From Pseudozyma flocculosa PF-1 (Eukaryota; Basidiomycota; Ustilaginomycetes; Ustilaginales; Ustilaginaceae): DNA of 64,000 nucleotides. Shown piece by piece: positions 1 through 11,397 of the stretch (the stretch's first letter is position 1; each line of letters begins with the position of its first letter). Location of the stretch: positions 168,197 to 232,196 of the forward strand of contig NW_006920872.1 in the NCBI RefSeq assembly GCF_000417875.1. The letters run 5' to 3'. The translations under genes and the position numbers were made by a program. The notes under the pieces are model-generated. The model did no database searches. It was given only the letters and a program-made list of their open reading frames with translations, and was not told the origin of the DNA.

Positions 1-253
1 CCACCCTGCGGCGCGCCGCAACATATTCTTTTCTCGTTTATGCATACCTGCGTTCCGATTTAGATACCAGATCGCCTTGGTGCGATCAGATTCGCTCGCT
101 CTCTTGGGCTCTTTGAGTAGATGGTTGATCCACTCTGCGCGACGGGATGTGGACCGAGGAAGAGCGTTCGACGCGCGCTTCGGCGCCCTTCCCCGCGACG
201 ATACCTCGCCGTGGTCGAGACGAGATCAGCGGGCGCTCGCGAAGAAGGCGGGG

Positions 254-2790
254 TTAAGCCAGGCCGTTTTCGTTGTACACCTTGAGCGCCATCTCTAGCC
301 GATCGATGCAGCCCTGCTTGCCCAGCCACGAGATGATTTCGGCCAACGTCGGACCTTTCTGCGGGTCGTTGGAAGGGGGGGGGGGGGGGGGGGGGGGATC
401 AGACGAAGGGTTTGCAAAAAATTGCAGGGAGGAAAGGGAAAGGAGGGGTGTCAGGAATCGGGGAGCGCTGGAGGGGGTTGGGATGCTTCGGCGCTGGTGG
501 CACACTCACGTCCCTAGCCGTGAGTGCAAAGCGAATGGGCAGCATGACGTTTGCCCTCTTTCTCGCCGCCCTCTTGCCGCCCTGTTCGACCAGCTCCTGC
601 CGTTCATCGCGGGGGGCATGGAGGGATTCCGCCACCGACTTGGCGAGGTCCTTGAGCAGCTTTGACGCGTCCTCCTGCGCGATCGGCCCCGACTCGGCAT
701 CGGAGGGAAGGTGACGGAGGAGCGAGAGAAGCTGCTCGATGCATACGGCGTAGTGCATCGAGATGGCGGAAGTGGAGCGGAAGAGGGATAGAGAGGAGCT
801 CGACGTCCATGTCGGTACGCGCAGTAGCGGCTGCACCGAGTGCGTAAAGTCGAGGTAGGTCGGTGATGTTCCCTGTTGCATGCAGGTCCCAGTGGACAGG
901 TGTCAGCAGAAGAGGGACGGCAGAGGATGGCAGAGAGGGTTGTCAGGCGCCCGAAGGGCAAGGTCCGTCTACCCGTCGCACACCGGCGGAAACGCACCTT
1001 TGTGATCTGCAGCAGCTCCACCAGCCTCTCGTCCGCCATCTCTTGCCTGTCGTCGTGAAGAACAGCAAGGCAAAGACCACATCACCATCGTTGAGCATCA
1101 TCGTGCCACGCGCAGCAGCTCGGAACGCGGGGCTCGGCACACTCACACCTCGGGGAACTCTGCCGCGAGCAGCGGCTTGACCTTGTCGACGAGCTCCCGC
1201 TGTCCGCCGCCCTCGCCATCGTCGAGCTTGAGCGCCATGTGCCTGCCGTTGAGGAAGTAGAGCTTCGACAGATCCACGGCCGCCCGCGAGTGCGACACGT
1301 TGGCGATGTCAAACTGCCTCCGCGTCGAAATGGGCCCGCGCCGCGTCTGGAGCATGTCAGCGGTCCCTCCCAACGCTCGTGGTGCCTTCCGAGCCGTTCG
1401 GTAACTCACGCCCTCGATCATCTCGTGCATCGACATGACCTCAAAGTTGCTGTGCGAGCCCTCCTCCTTTGCGTCGCTGCGCGCCGCAATGTGGTTGTAG
1501 CCCATGAGCGCGACAAAGTTGTTGAGCGCCTCGGGCTCGAGCCCTTTGGCCATGTAGTCCTCGACGCGCACGTCGCCCATGCGCTTCGACAGCTTGCTCC
1601 CGTCCGGGTTGACCAGGAGCGGCAGGTGCGCAAACTTGGGCGGTTCCAGTCCCAGGGCGCGGTAGAGCCAGAGGTGTTTCGGCAGCGACGGGAGCCACTC
1701 CTGCGCGGGCGGAGGGAAGACGGGCGGGACGGATCGGTGAGAGCGTTCGTGGTGTGATCAGCGCAGGCGGAGACGTTGTCGCGATGTAGCTTGTGAGCTC
1801 GGCATGTGCCACTCACCTCTCCTCTGAGGACGTGGGTGATGCCCATCTCGTGGTCGTCGATGACGTTGGCGAGGTGGTATGTGGGCCAGCCGGAGCTCTT
1901 CATTAGGATCGGATCTTCGGTGCCTGCGCGATTCGGGTCGGCGGGGAAGTGAATGTCGCCATAGACGAGGTCCTGGTGGCTGATGGCGTCCGTCTCGGCC
2001 TGGTCAAGGTACCAGAGGGGGTCGAGCGTGGGCAGAGGTGAGACCAAAGGTGAGATGGGATGCAGGAGCGCGCCTGACCAGTTCCTACCGCGCGGCGTAC
2101 CTTTAGCCTGACGACGAAAGGCTTGCCCTCGCGGATGAGCCTGCGTGCCTCATCCTCGTCTGGTGGAAGGTAGTGCTCTCGCAGCGGAATGCCCTTGGAC
2201 TTGGGCGCGTGGACATCTTGCGCCACCTCGGCCCTAAAGTCGCGGTAGGCTTTCCCAGACTGGTGCGAGGAGGAGGAAATACAGTCGCGCTCAGCATCTC
2301 ATTTCATAGGGTGAGCAGCAGGGTCAGGGCTGGCACACACCTGGAGCAGCCTGTCAGCGTAGCGCTGGTAGATGTCGAGCCTCTCTGACTGGACGTAGGG
2401 CCCGTGAGCGGCACCCTGCCTTCCGGGTCCCTCGTCGTAGTCTAGCTTTGCCCATTCGAGCGTCCGCTGCAGCGCCTCGACCGCGCCGGGCACGTATCGG
2501 TTCTGGTCCGTGTCCTCGATGCGGAGGATCCACTTGCCCTTGAGCTTGCGCGCGTACAGATGGTTGAAGAGGGCAGTACGGAGACCGCCGAGGTGCAGGT
2601 AGCCCGTCGGCGAAGGGGCGAAGCGCAGTCGAGCCTGAGGCGTCGTCGTCGTCGCCGTCGTCTCGGAGCGGCTGCTGGCCGAAGACGACAAGCTGCGCGA
2701 CGGGCCGGCCGAAGCCGCCGTACCTCGGCAGAGCCGGACCGCGCACCGCATCGTGCGGCCAGAAGCGCAAGCCGGAGCGAGTCCCGACAT
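254..2790 (-). CDS. MSE1: Mitochondrial glutamyl-tRNA synthetase, 8 exons, 599 aa
   Basis: Charges tRNA-Glu (possibly also tRNA-Gln) with glutamate in mitochondria. I traced eight frame-consistent exons on the complement: 2790-2341, 2259-2101, 1999-1817, 1700-1410, 1346-1147, 1046-998, 872-510 and 358-254 (TAA), giving 599 residues. Residues 1-50 are rich in Arg, Ser and Ala with few acidic residues, as in a mitochondrial presequence. The class I signature appears as [11 protein letters not shown] at about 59-69 and the KMSKS equivalent as SKLSKR at about 299-304. Conserved family blocks include [38 protein letters not shown] and the C-terminal anticodon-binding end ([18 protein letters not shown]). 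The start at 2790 was chosen because it opens the presequence; ATG 2751 is an alternative. The last intron (359-509) contains a 23-base homopolymer. Divergent from RFT1 across 465 bp. Confidence 0.93.
375..397. repeat. Homopolymer G23 (C23 on the transcript) inside the last MSE1 intron
   Basis: An uninterrupted run of 23 G on the + strand. On the MSE1 transcript it is a C run ending about 16 nt before the acceptor CAG of the last intron, where the polypyrimidine tract should be. Run length is likely to vary between isolates and to be error-prone in sequencing. Confidence 0.95.
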
Positions 2791-3255
2791 TGAAAAGAAG
2801 ATCGAGGGCCGTCTAAGGGTATAGCGAGTAAGATGGAGCTGAAAGACGATGGTGGTGGTGCTCAAAGGCATAAAAAGAGTCCAGCGAGGGGAGGCGGGCG
2901 AAGGTTGGTCAGCCAGGAAGGAGAGGGTTGGCCTGCCTTCAAGAATGCTCCACATCCGGACGCTGTCCTTTCAGCCCGAGATCCGAGTTTCTGCGGCCAG
3001 GGTCCGTCCGAACCCGAGGTCTTCTTGGCCATACGGACCACCCTAGCCAGCCTCTGCCCACCTCTCTCCACCATCTGCATCCTCACCACACCCTCCCTGC
3101 TCTAGCCACCCTGACAGACGGCTCAGCCGAACGAGGGTTTTTCTTTTGTCGCTCTCCCAGCGGCTTCGGACCGAGCCGACATCCGCTGTACACATACAGC
3201 CACAACGACGGCGCCGCCAGACGAGTCTCGGAGCTCGACATCCGGCTTGCCCGAA
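2791..3255. promoter_or_regulatory. Divergent intergenic region MSE1 / RFT1
   Basis: 465 bp between the starts of MSE1 (-) and RFT1 (+), so it must hold both promoters. I see no TATA box. The RFT1 side is CT-rich (about 3055-3110), as is common in fungal 5' leaders. No gene was recognised here. Confidence 0.6.
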
Positions 3256-5316
3256 ATGGTCCCGTCGGGAGCGGGACGGGCCGATGCCGCCTCGTCGGCC
3301 AGCTCGCTGATTCTGCTGCAGATGAGCGCACGGCTGCTCACCTTTGTCCTCAACCAGCTCCTCGTCCGGCTGGTCCCTGCCAACGTCTTTGGCGCAGCAA
3401 ACATCCAGCTCGAGCTCCTCCTATCCACCATCCTCTTTCTCTCCCGCGAGGCCATTCGCAACGTCCTCATCCGCCCACAGCAGCAGCAGCAGCAGCCCTT
3501 CGCCGAACAGTCGGACAGCGTCAAAGATGGGCCTCAAGAAAAGAGCGGGCCGAAGGATGGCTCATCTCGCCGTGCTCGTGCCTCTCGCGACAGCGTCCAC
3601 AACGTCTCGCTCCTACCCATCCCATTTGGCCTTCTCCTCTCCCTGGTCGTGGGCTACGTCTATGTCCACCACCTCTCGCCGGCATCGCTCAGAGAAGCCG
3701 CCACCTTCAAGCTCTCCGTATCCCTCTACGTCCTAGGAGCGCTGGCAGAGCTCGTCTCTGAGCCCCTGCACATTCGGTCCCTGGCCCTCGGCAACCCGGC
3801 CCTGCGCGTCCAGGCAGAGGGCGTCGCCATCTTCGTCAAATGCGTCACCAGCATCGGCGCCGTCGTCGCTCTCCCTGCGCTGATGGAACGTGGCTTGATC
3901 TCGGGCTACGGCGATGCGGAAAAGTCCATGGGCCTGCTCGCATTTGGCATCGGCCAGGTGTGCTACGGACTCGCCATCCTGCTTGTCTACACGCAGTGGT
4001 TCCTTCGCCGATTTGGACATCGGGCAACGTTTGGCATCTACGCCGTTCGCGGCGACCGAGGCTCACAGGCCGCAGCTTCAGACGCTGCTACACAGGACAC
4101 CACAAAACTCGCCGCGGCACGGCCCAGCGACTACTTTGACCCGGCGACTTTGGCACTCTGCTGGTCAATGACCAAACAGGGCCTGCTCAAGCACGTCCTG
4201 ACCGAGGGCGACAAGCTAGCCGTAGCCAAGTTCGCCTCGCTCGAAGATCAGGGTGGCTACGCCTTGGCCAGCAACTACGGATCGCTCGTCGCGCGACTTC
4301 TCTTCTCGCCCATCGAAGACACGACTCGTCTGCTGTTCGCCCAGTCGCTGCACAGCATCGAGCCGGCCGCCGAGGAAACGGAAAGCAAGGGCGTCCACCA
4401 GGCTCGGACGTCCATGTCGCTGTCGTCACTCGACGAGATCTCTCGGCTGGTGTCTACCCTCCTTCGCGTCCACCTGATACTGGGCATGCTCTTCATCTGC
4501 TTTGGCGCCCCGCTGGCGACTGCCTTTCTTTACATCATGGCCGGCCCCCGCTGGGCGCTTGGCACCTCGGCTTCGGCCATCCTCGGCGCTTACACCTGGT
4601 ACATTCCCGTCATGGCCATCAACGGCATCACCGAGGGCTTCCTGCAGTCGACGGCGTCCAAGGCGCAGGTCGAGCGCTACAGCAAGGTGCTGATCGCCGC
4701 GAGCGTCTCGTTCGCCGCGTCGCTTTGGCTTTCCCAGGCGATACCGCCCTCGCTCGCCGGAGCCACGGGCGGCACCGAGACGCTGCTGGTCTGGGCCAAC
4801 GCCTTCGGGCTGGGCATCCGTGCACTCTACTGCTGGTCGTTCCTCGTCAGATATTTCGGCGCCGCCACGAAGCTCGTCAGTCGCGACGTCGATGGCGCCG
4901 GCGTCGACGCCAAGGGCGCGAAGCGGGATGACCGCTGCGCGATCACCGAGAGGCTCCGCCCGAGCTCGACGCTCCCCAGCGCGCCGGTGCTCCTGTCGTT
5001 CGGTGCCGTTTTTGTCCTGCTCAGACAGACGACGCAGCGGCTGATGCCTGGTCGCGAGACGCTCCTGTCAGCCACGGGCGGACGGCTGCAGGCAATGCGG
5101 CTGCTCGTGCCCACCTTGGCGTTCGGAGTCGCGTGTTTGGTGTTCCTGCTCGGGGTCTGGTGAGTCTGTCCATTCTTTCGCTCGACAAGGCTCCTCCGGA
5201 TCGTCTGCTGACATTGCACTCCTGCGCCTCTCTCTGTCTTTGTTCTCGTCGACAGTGTCATTTTCGAGCGGAGAGCGCTGGCTGGCGGCTTGTCCTCGTT
5301 GCGCCGGCGTAGATGA
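3256..5316 (+). CDS. RFT1: RFT1 family ER membrane protein (N-glycan lipid-linked oligosaccharide translocation), 2 exons, 654 aa
   Basis: RFT1 is a multi-pass ER membrane protein genetically required for getting Man5GlcNAc2-PP-dolichol to the luminal side for N-glycosylation; whether it is itself the flippase is debated. Exon 1 runs 3256-5159 and exon 2 5256-5316. The N-terminus carries family blocks (LILLQMSARLLTFVLNQLLVR, ELLLSTILFLSREAIRN), followed by a polyGln-containing loop and many hydrophobic segments, including a conserved TKQGLLKHVLTEGDK block. Without splicing the frame stops at TGA 5161, but that stop lies inside a GTGAGT donor (5160). Splicing to CAG|5256, with a CTGAC branch site at about 5207-5211, adds CVIFERRALAGGLSSLRRR. 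A basic, charged end after the last membrane segment is expected for the family. The ATG at 3256 is the first in frame. Convergent with the kelch gene. Confidence 0.9.
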
Positions 5317-5593
5317 GCGTAATGAGACGAAGATCCGAAGTATCTCAAGGTCGCGCGAGTCTCCCCTCGACCCGACAAGTCGCCTGCATCGATGCGGGAA
5401 CAGACGATCACAGCCATTCCATTCTACGCACGTATGAGGAGGATGCAGCAACTCGGTTGCGATCGCAAATCGACACAGAAGACCCTATTGACGGTAGTGA
5501 CAGTGATACGAGACGAGCCTGGAGTCAAGAAACCGACGCCTTATGCTTGGCGTTGGACGGTGAGCGCGCTACGGCAGCTCAACTATCGACCGG

Positions 5594-8500
5594 TCAGGCC
5601 TCGTTTGTGATCCTGAAGGATGCCTGCCTCTTTGCGCGCATCGAGCTGCGCACGCGCGCCGATGCAATGGCCTCTTCGGTCGAGACGAGCCTGGCCCGGG
5701 GCGACGCTGCGGCGATCGGGTGGCCCTTGATGGCCGACATGACGACGGCCTCCTCGTCTCCGTCCTCGAACGGGTCGACGGTGACTCGGTTGTCCAGCGC
5801 CGCCTCGGCCTTGTGTCTGGCCTCTGCCATGTCGATCGAGACGTAGGGCAGCGCAGCGCCAGCAGCCTCGACGGGCGCGGCGCGCATGGCAGTGCTCTGG
5901 CGTCGCGTCAGGTTCCAGGCGGACGTCTCGGTGAGCCTGGCACGCGGAGGCGGCCTGACGAGCATGGGCGATGCGCGGGCCTCGTCGACCGACTGCCAGG
6001 GAAACAGAGGCGACGCACAGCCTCCTCCACCCTGCTGCTGCTGCTGCTGCTGCTCTGCGGCGGCGGCGGCACCGATGAATCGAGGGCCGGCGGGCTTGGC
6101 CTTGACGTCGAAGCTCGAGACACCGTCGACCGACACGGTCGAGTCGAGGTCATCATTGAGAGCCAGCATCGAGACGTGTCGGCTGAGCTCGACGATGGCG
6201 CCCTCCTGCATCAGGATCGCCTCGTGGTACGGGCTCAGCGCGCCTGGCGGCGTGAGGTGCGGGTTGGCCATGCTCGCCAGCGCGGCCACGTCGCGCGGCG
6301 AGAGGTTGAGCGCGGCGATGGTGGCGGCCACCGATGCCGGCGACGTCAGGTTGGCGGCCGGATAGGGCAGCATCGTCGAGTGGACCGACAGCGGCGTCGT
6401 CGTGTCCGCCGCCGAGCCGGCCGACGCCGGGATCCCGCCGACCACGCCGCGCGGCGCGGCGTCGGCGTCCGAGGTGGCGGCATTGGACATGTCTGCCAGG
6501 CTGGGGCGGTGCATGGCCGAGAGGAAGGGGTAGGAAAAGTGCGAGGCGGCGCCAAACGAGGATCCGAGCGAGTCGGTCGACGCGTTGCGCTGGTGCAGCG
6601 CGTACAGCCCCGCGCCCGTCGCGGCTGCGGCGGGGACGGTGAGGAGGTCGGTGCGGCCCACGTTGCGCATCTCGTGCACCGCCTCGCGCTTGGAGAAGAC
6701 ATGCGGACTGTCGTCGTCGGCGAGGGAGCTGATGAAGGCGTCGGGCAGCGCGGCACCCTCGGCCTTGGCGGCACCGGGGAAGGCGCGGCCGTGGAGCTTT
6801 CCGGAGCCGCCGCTGCCGCGGAAGTTGCGCAGCACCTGGAACGCGCCCTTGGACGGCGGCGTCGTGTACGGCGAGGCGGCCTCGACGTCGTCGTCGTCGT
6901 TGCCGTAGNNNNNNNNNNNNNNNNNNNNNNNNNNNNNNNNNNNNNNNNNNNNNNNNNNNNNNNNNNNNNNNNNNNNNNNNNNNNNNNNNNNNNNNNNACG
7001 GCGGCGTCGTGTACGGCGAGGCGGCCTCGACGTCGTCGTCGTCGTTGCCGTAGCGGCGAACTGCTGGGCTGCGAGAGCCGCGCGAACCGGGGGTCGAAGC
7101 GGCGCCGATGCCGACTTCGATCGACTCGGCGTCGCGGTCCCGTCTCGCTGCGGCGGCGTCGCGTCCGTCCCTCCTCCATGCTCCGCCGAGCGAGAGGACC
7201 GAGGCGGAGCTGGCCGCCCTGCGGAGACCGGCGCCTGCAGCCGTGGCCCAGGCGGCAGGCTGGTGGAGCCACAGGTTCGACACGGGTGGGCCCCGCGATC
7301 CGACGTTGCGCATCGTGTGCGCTTCGCCTCGCTGGCCGCCGTTGGCGCCGTCGTCCTGGGACGGCGGGGACGCGGAAGACGAGTTGGACTGGCCGAGGGC
7401 GTAGGCCTGTGCCTCTCGTCGCTTGCGGTAGGCGTAGAGCCCGCCGATGGCGGCCGCTACCGCCGCGGCACCCAGGACGGATCCGGCAATGGCCCCGGTG
7501 TGCGATTGCCCGCTTCCCGACGACGAGGACGAGTCGTTGGACGCTGTCTCGGGCTCGTTGGGCGATGCGGGGCTCTCGGGCGAAGATGCTGCGGCTACGG
7601 TGGCAGGACCGTCCTTCGATGACGCCGTCGTGGCATCCTTGCCGGTGCCGGCGGGGGAGGTGGCCTCGCCGTCCTTGCTAGAATCCGAGACTGGGGCAGC
7701 AGACTCGGAGTCCTTGGAGGACGCGGGGCTCTCTCCGGCCGCCTGCGACGAGGAGGTGGTCGCGGCATCGGCACCGGCCTGGGCCTGGGAAGCTGCGGGA
7801 GCGGATTGCGAGTTGGCGGCGGCCTGGCTGGTGGCAGACTCGGCGTTGGTCGCCGGCGACTGCGACTGCGACTGCGACTGCGACTGCGACTGCGGAGCCT
7901 GGCTGGCCGGGGCAGCGGCCTGCGAAGCGTCGCCAGCAGCAGAAGTATGAGCCTGGGACTGCGCCGAGCCAGCGTTGTTGGCAGCCGAGGTCGAAGTGCT
8001 CTGCGACGAAGCTTGCGGGGCCGTCTGAGCGCTACCGGACGCGGGAGCAGCGACGGCCGAGGCAGAAACGGCCTGGGCCTTACTGCTGCTCCACGACCAC
8101 GCGCCGTCGCCGGAGGAAGCGACGTTGAGGTAGTGAATGGCGGGCTGCTGGTCCTGCTCCTCGCCCTCGCCCTCGCTTCCAGCCTGCGCTGCTCCCGCGG
8201 CAACGGCGGAGCGATGGCCCGCTGCGCGACCGTGCGAAGCCTGACCGAAGGCCACGACCATGACGTCGCCCGCCATGACGGCAGAGTGGTAGGCGCGGGC
8301 GGGTGCAAAGTCGGACTGCGGGTCCATCTTGGCCTTGGACCAGGCCGGTCCATCTCCAGCCGAGTCGAGGTCAAGGTCGAGGACAAAGACGTCGTTGGTC
8401 GGCTTGGCCTCGCGGTGCCCCTTCTCTCCTCCGGCCTCGGCCGACGAGGGGTCGACGAGGTAGCCGCCGTGCACGACAATCTTGGCGCCATCGCTCGTCA

Positions 8501-9953
8501 GGACCGAGGTGTGGCCCATGCGTCCGGCGGGGATCTCGCCGTTCGTCGTGAGCGTTTCCCACGATCCCGACTCGACGTCGAGCACCCAGAGGTGCTTGAG
8601 GAGGTTGAGCGATCCCGTCGAGTCCTTGCCGCCGATGAAGACGACCTTTTCGCCCGAGCTCGCCGCCCCTCCCCTCGTCGTCGCGTTCGAGGCGGGGAGG
8701 ACGACGGTCGAGTAGTCGACGAGGGGCAACGAGCGCATCCGCTCGTCGATGGCAAACGAACGCACCGTCGACGCCGAACGGGCGCTCCCGCTGCTCGACG
8801 TCGTCGCGGCGTCATCGCCGGCGGCGGCCGTCGTGGTCCAGAGGTCGATGCCGGGGTACCTTGCACTCTGTCCATCGCCAGCCACGGTGAAGCAGACCGA
8901 GGCGTCGGCGGTTCCGCCGACGACCATGACTGTCGTCTGTGCCGTCGGGCCCTGTCCGTCGATGCTGGACGACGACGAGTTGACGCTGATCGACGACGAT
9001 GTCGTGCCGTTTGAAGAGGTCGATACCATCGACGATGACGACGAGGAGTGAGAGGAGAGCTGGATCGCCTTAGCGCCTCGCCTTCTCATCGGTCCGCTCG
9101 TCGCCGAAGTCGTCATCGTCGTGCCGTTCCCGCCATTCTGAACGGTGACGGCCGACCAGGTACCGTGGCGGAAGTCGCCGTCGGGCGTGCTCCAGTAGTA
9201 GGCCGGTGCATCCCGGCTACAATCCTGCGTGACACCACCGATGATCCACAGCTTCTCGCCCTCCCCGGCCTGCTGCTGACCCTGCTGCGATCGGGTGACG
9301 GTGGAAGCAGCGAAGGCGTGCGGTGGCAGGCCGGCAGAGGAAAGACGGATCCACCGGCTGTCGTCGCCGTCGGTGGCCGCGCCGGTCGAGTTGGTGGAGA
9401 GGTCGAGGGCGTAGACGTCGTTGGTGATGTTTCCGCGCCGGTCGGTCTGGCCGCCGACAAAGAGAATCACGTTGTGCTCCGGCAGGTACGTCGCCGTCTG
9501 GCCCCATCGCGCAACGGGCGCCTTGACGGTTTCCTCGATCGCCTCCGTGCCGCTGCTGGTGGTGGGGGCCTCGAAGACGACTTTGAGCGTCTGCGGCTTT
9601 GCCGTCTCCTTTTCTCCCTCCTCCTCGTCCTGCTGCTGCTGCTGATCTTGGTTCAGAACCACTTTGCCGATCCGAGGACCGAACCGTTCCCCCTGTCCAT
9701 GCTCCTCGTCGTCGTCCTGCCGCCGTTCAAGAACTCGTCGATCTCCACCATCCTCAACTCCTCCTCGTCCCGCAAGCGAAAGTACGTCCCGTCTCCCTCG
9801 GTCTCCCTCCTCCTTCCTCGGTGCGCCAACGATCCAGGAAGATCTCGGAACGACGCGTGCCGCGACGAGAGGTCCGATCGAGTTTGCACCGTCAGACGAC
9901 GAAAGGTGCGGGAGCAGAAGGAGGAGGGCGAGCAGGGACCGGAAGAGAACCAT
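5594..9953 (-). CDS. Kelch-repeat single-pass membrane protein, split by an assembly artefact; about 1404 aa when the artefact is ignored
   Basis: Function unknown. From ATG 9953 there is a signal peptide (MVLFRSLLALLLLLP), then an extracellular kelch/galactose-oxidase-like beta-propeller (repeat blocks VILFVGGQTD, KVVFIGGKDSTG, KIVVHGGYLV, each followed by a D-V-x-LDL-type strand). A long Ser/Gln/Ala-rich stalk follows, with an (SQ)n run at 7857-7892, then one membrane segment (about residues 818-840) followed by YRKRRE. A cytoplasmic tail of roughly 560 residues contains polyGln (about 6030-6055). The frame is open upstream to 10298 with in-frame ATGs at 10022 and 10298, so the start is uncertain. 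The signal peptide favours 9953. The tail is in another frame only because of the gap at 6909-6997 and its duplicated flank; joining 6998 directly to 6852 restores one frame to TGA 5594. Similar architecture is common in basidiomycetes, but I know of no assigned role. Confidence 0.75.
6853..7053. other. Assembly gap of 89 N with identical 56-bp flanks (false duplication)
   Basis: N occupies 6909-6997. The 56 bases 6853-6908 are identical to 6998-7053. Together gap plus one copy are 145 bases, not a multiple of three, and they break the kelch gene frame. Removing them gives an uninterrupted frame, so the gap is almost certainly an unmerged contig overlap and not biology. Confidence 0.93.
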
Positions 9954-11397
9954 GGTCGTCGTCGTCGCCTTCCCCCTTCCTCGGCCTCGAGTAGGTCGCC
10001 GCATCGTCTTGGCGTGCTCCATCGTCGTCGTGGCCGCGTGTCGCTCGCATCGCTGAACGACGTCGGCCACGTCCACGTCTCCTCGACGACGGCGGGCCGC
10101 GGGCTCAGACAGAGACGCCAGCATCCCTGTCTCGCCCCTTCCCGTCGTCTCGCCTCGCCGTGTGTCCTTGTTGTTGGTCGTGTTGCGGCCGTCATCGCGC
10201 CCCATCGGCTGGTTCCCGCTACTGCTGCTGCCGCTGCTTGGATGGTCGTGGTAGCGCTGCTGCTGCTCGAGTGGGAGGATCCCAGATTTCGAGCCCATTG
10301 CATCGTTTCGCCTCTTGCCTCAGATGTTTTCTCCCTTTCCGTAGCGTGTCGGGAAGGGTGAGAGTCCGATAGAGCGGAGAGAGTCGAATCAATCGACCTC
10401 GAAGCTCAGGGGCGATGAAAGTGGTGGTTTTCGGGGTGGGAGAGGGGTCGAAATCCAGGCGAAGAGAAGAGAAGAGAAGAGAGAAACGAGAGGAGCACAG
10501 CTCCTCGGAATCTCGGAAGCGTCAAGGGTGACCTTGGCGCGGTGAAGGGTGACAGAGATCCACCAGAAGTCGATACCGGATCGACTGTCTGGATTTGTGG
10601 TTGGATAGCGCCGCGAGAAACGGAAACGAAACGAAGCAAAAGGGGGGGATGAGAAGCGGAAGGGGGGGAAGCGGGGATGATGGTGGTGGTCAAGGAAGGG
10701 GAGAATGGTACCTCCGAGGCCTATCCTGCTGTCTGGCTATAGAGGGGCGGGACGAGGGGGACAGTCCAAACGACGGTCGAGTTCAGGAACACACGCTTCG
10801 GCACTGCCAAGGAACGGGCGCTACACGGAGCGGAGGGCGGTAGAAGTTCGACCGGCCGGCTTCTTGCACCGAACGGACCTGATCAACAACCACACCCACC
10901 CAATTCCGGCCTCTGTCTGCGTGAGGACCGTGGATGTTCAAGCTCGGGTCGATGCGCGATAGAGGAGGGGGGAAAATAAAAAAAATCGACGTGACGCGTC
11001 CATTGAGGCAGGGTGGCCCTGGCGACACGTCCTTGGCCTCGTCTGGGCAGAATATGCAATTTCCACCTTGGCCAGCCCCAGACCTCGTCTGGACGGCCGG
11101 GGGGTTTGCCGTTCCGGCGGCTCCGATCGTAGGAATGAAGCAGCAGCACATCCTACACGCCACACGACGTTGGAGGCGGCGGCCCGCCAGGCAGATCCGA
11201 GACAGCGACTGTGGCTAGACGCGCATCGCTGCGTGGGTCGGGTCCGGCCCGACCCGACGAGGCGCTCGGCGGCCTGAGATGCGAATCCATGACGACGTCG
11301 TCCGTACCTCCTAGAAATTGTAAACCGACTCTGTGGTGCTGTCCTTGCACGCGCTCCTCGCTGCTCCTCCTTCCTCGCTTCGACCGGACCACTCGCC
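9954..11397. other. Intergenic region, kelch gene 5' side to mutarotase 3' side
   Basis: Upstream region of the kelch gene on the complement. The part up to 10298 may still be coding if an upstream ATG is used: the frame is open, low in complexity and rich in Gly, Arg and Thr. Beyond it lie GA-rich stretches (10450-10490) and no recognisable gene, tRNA or repeat family. The last part is the 3' flank of the mutarotase gene. Confidence 0.5.

Noticed and set aside
5594..7053. Kelch gene read as a pseudogene or as two genes because of the frame change
   Set aside because: The frame change equals the 145-base artefact of duplicated flank plus N; it disappears when the overlap is merged.
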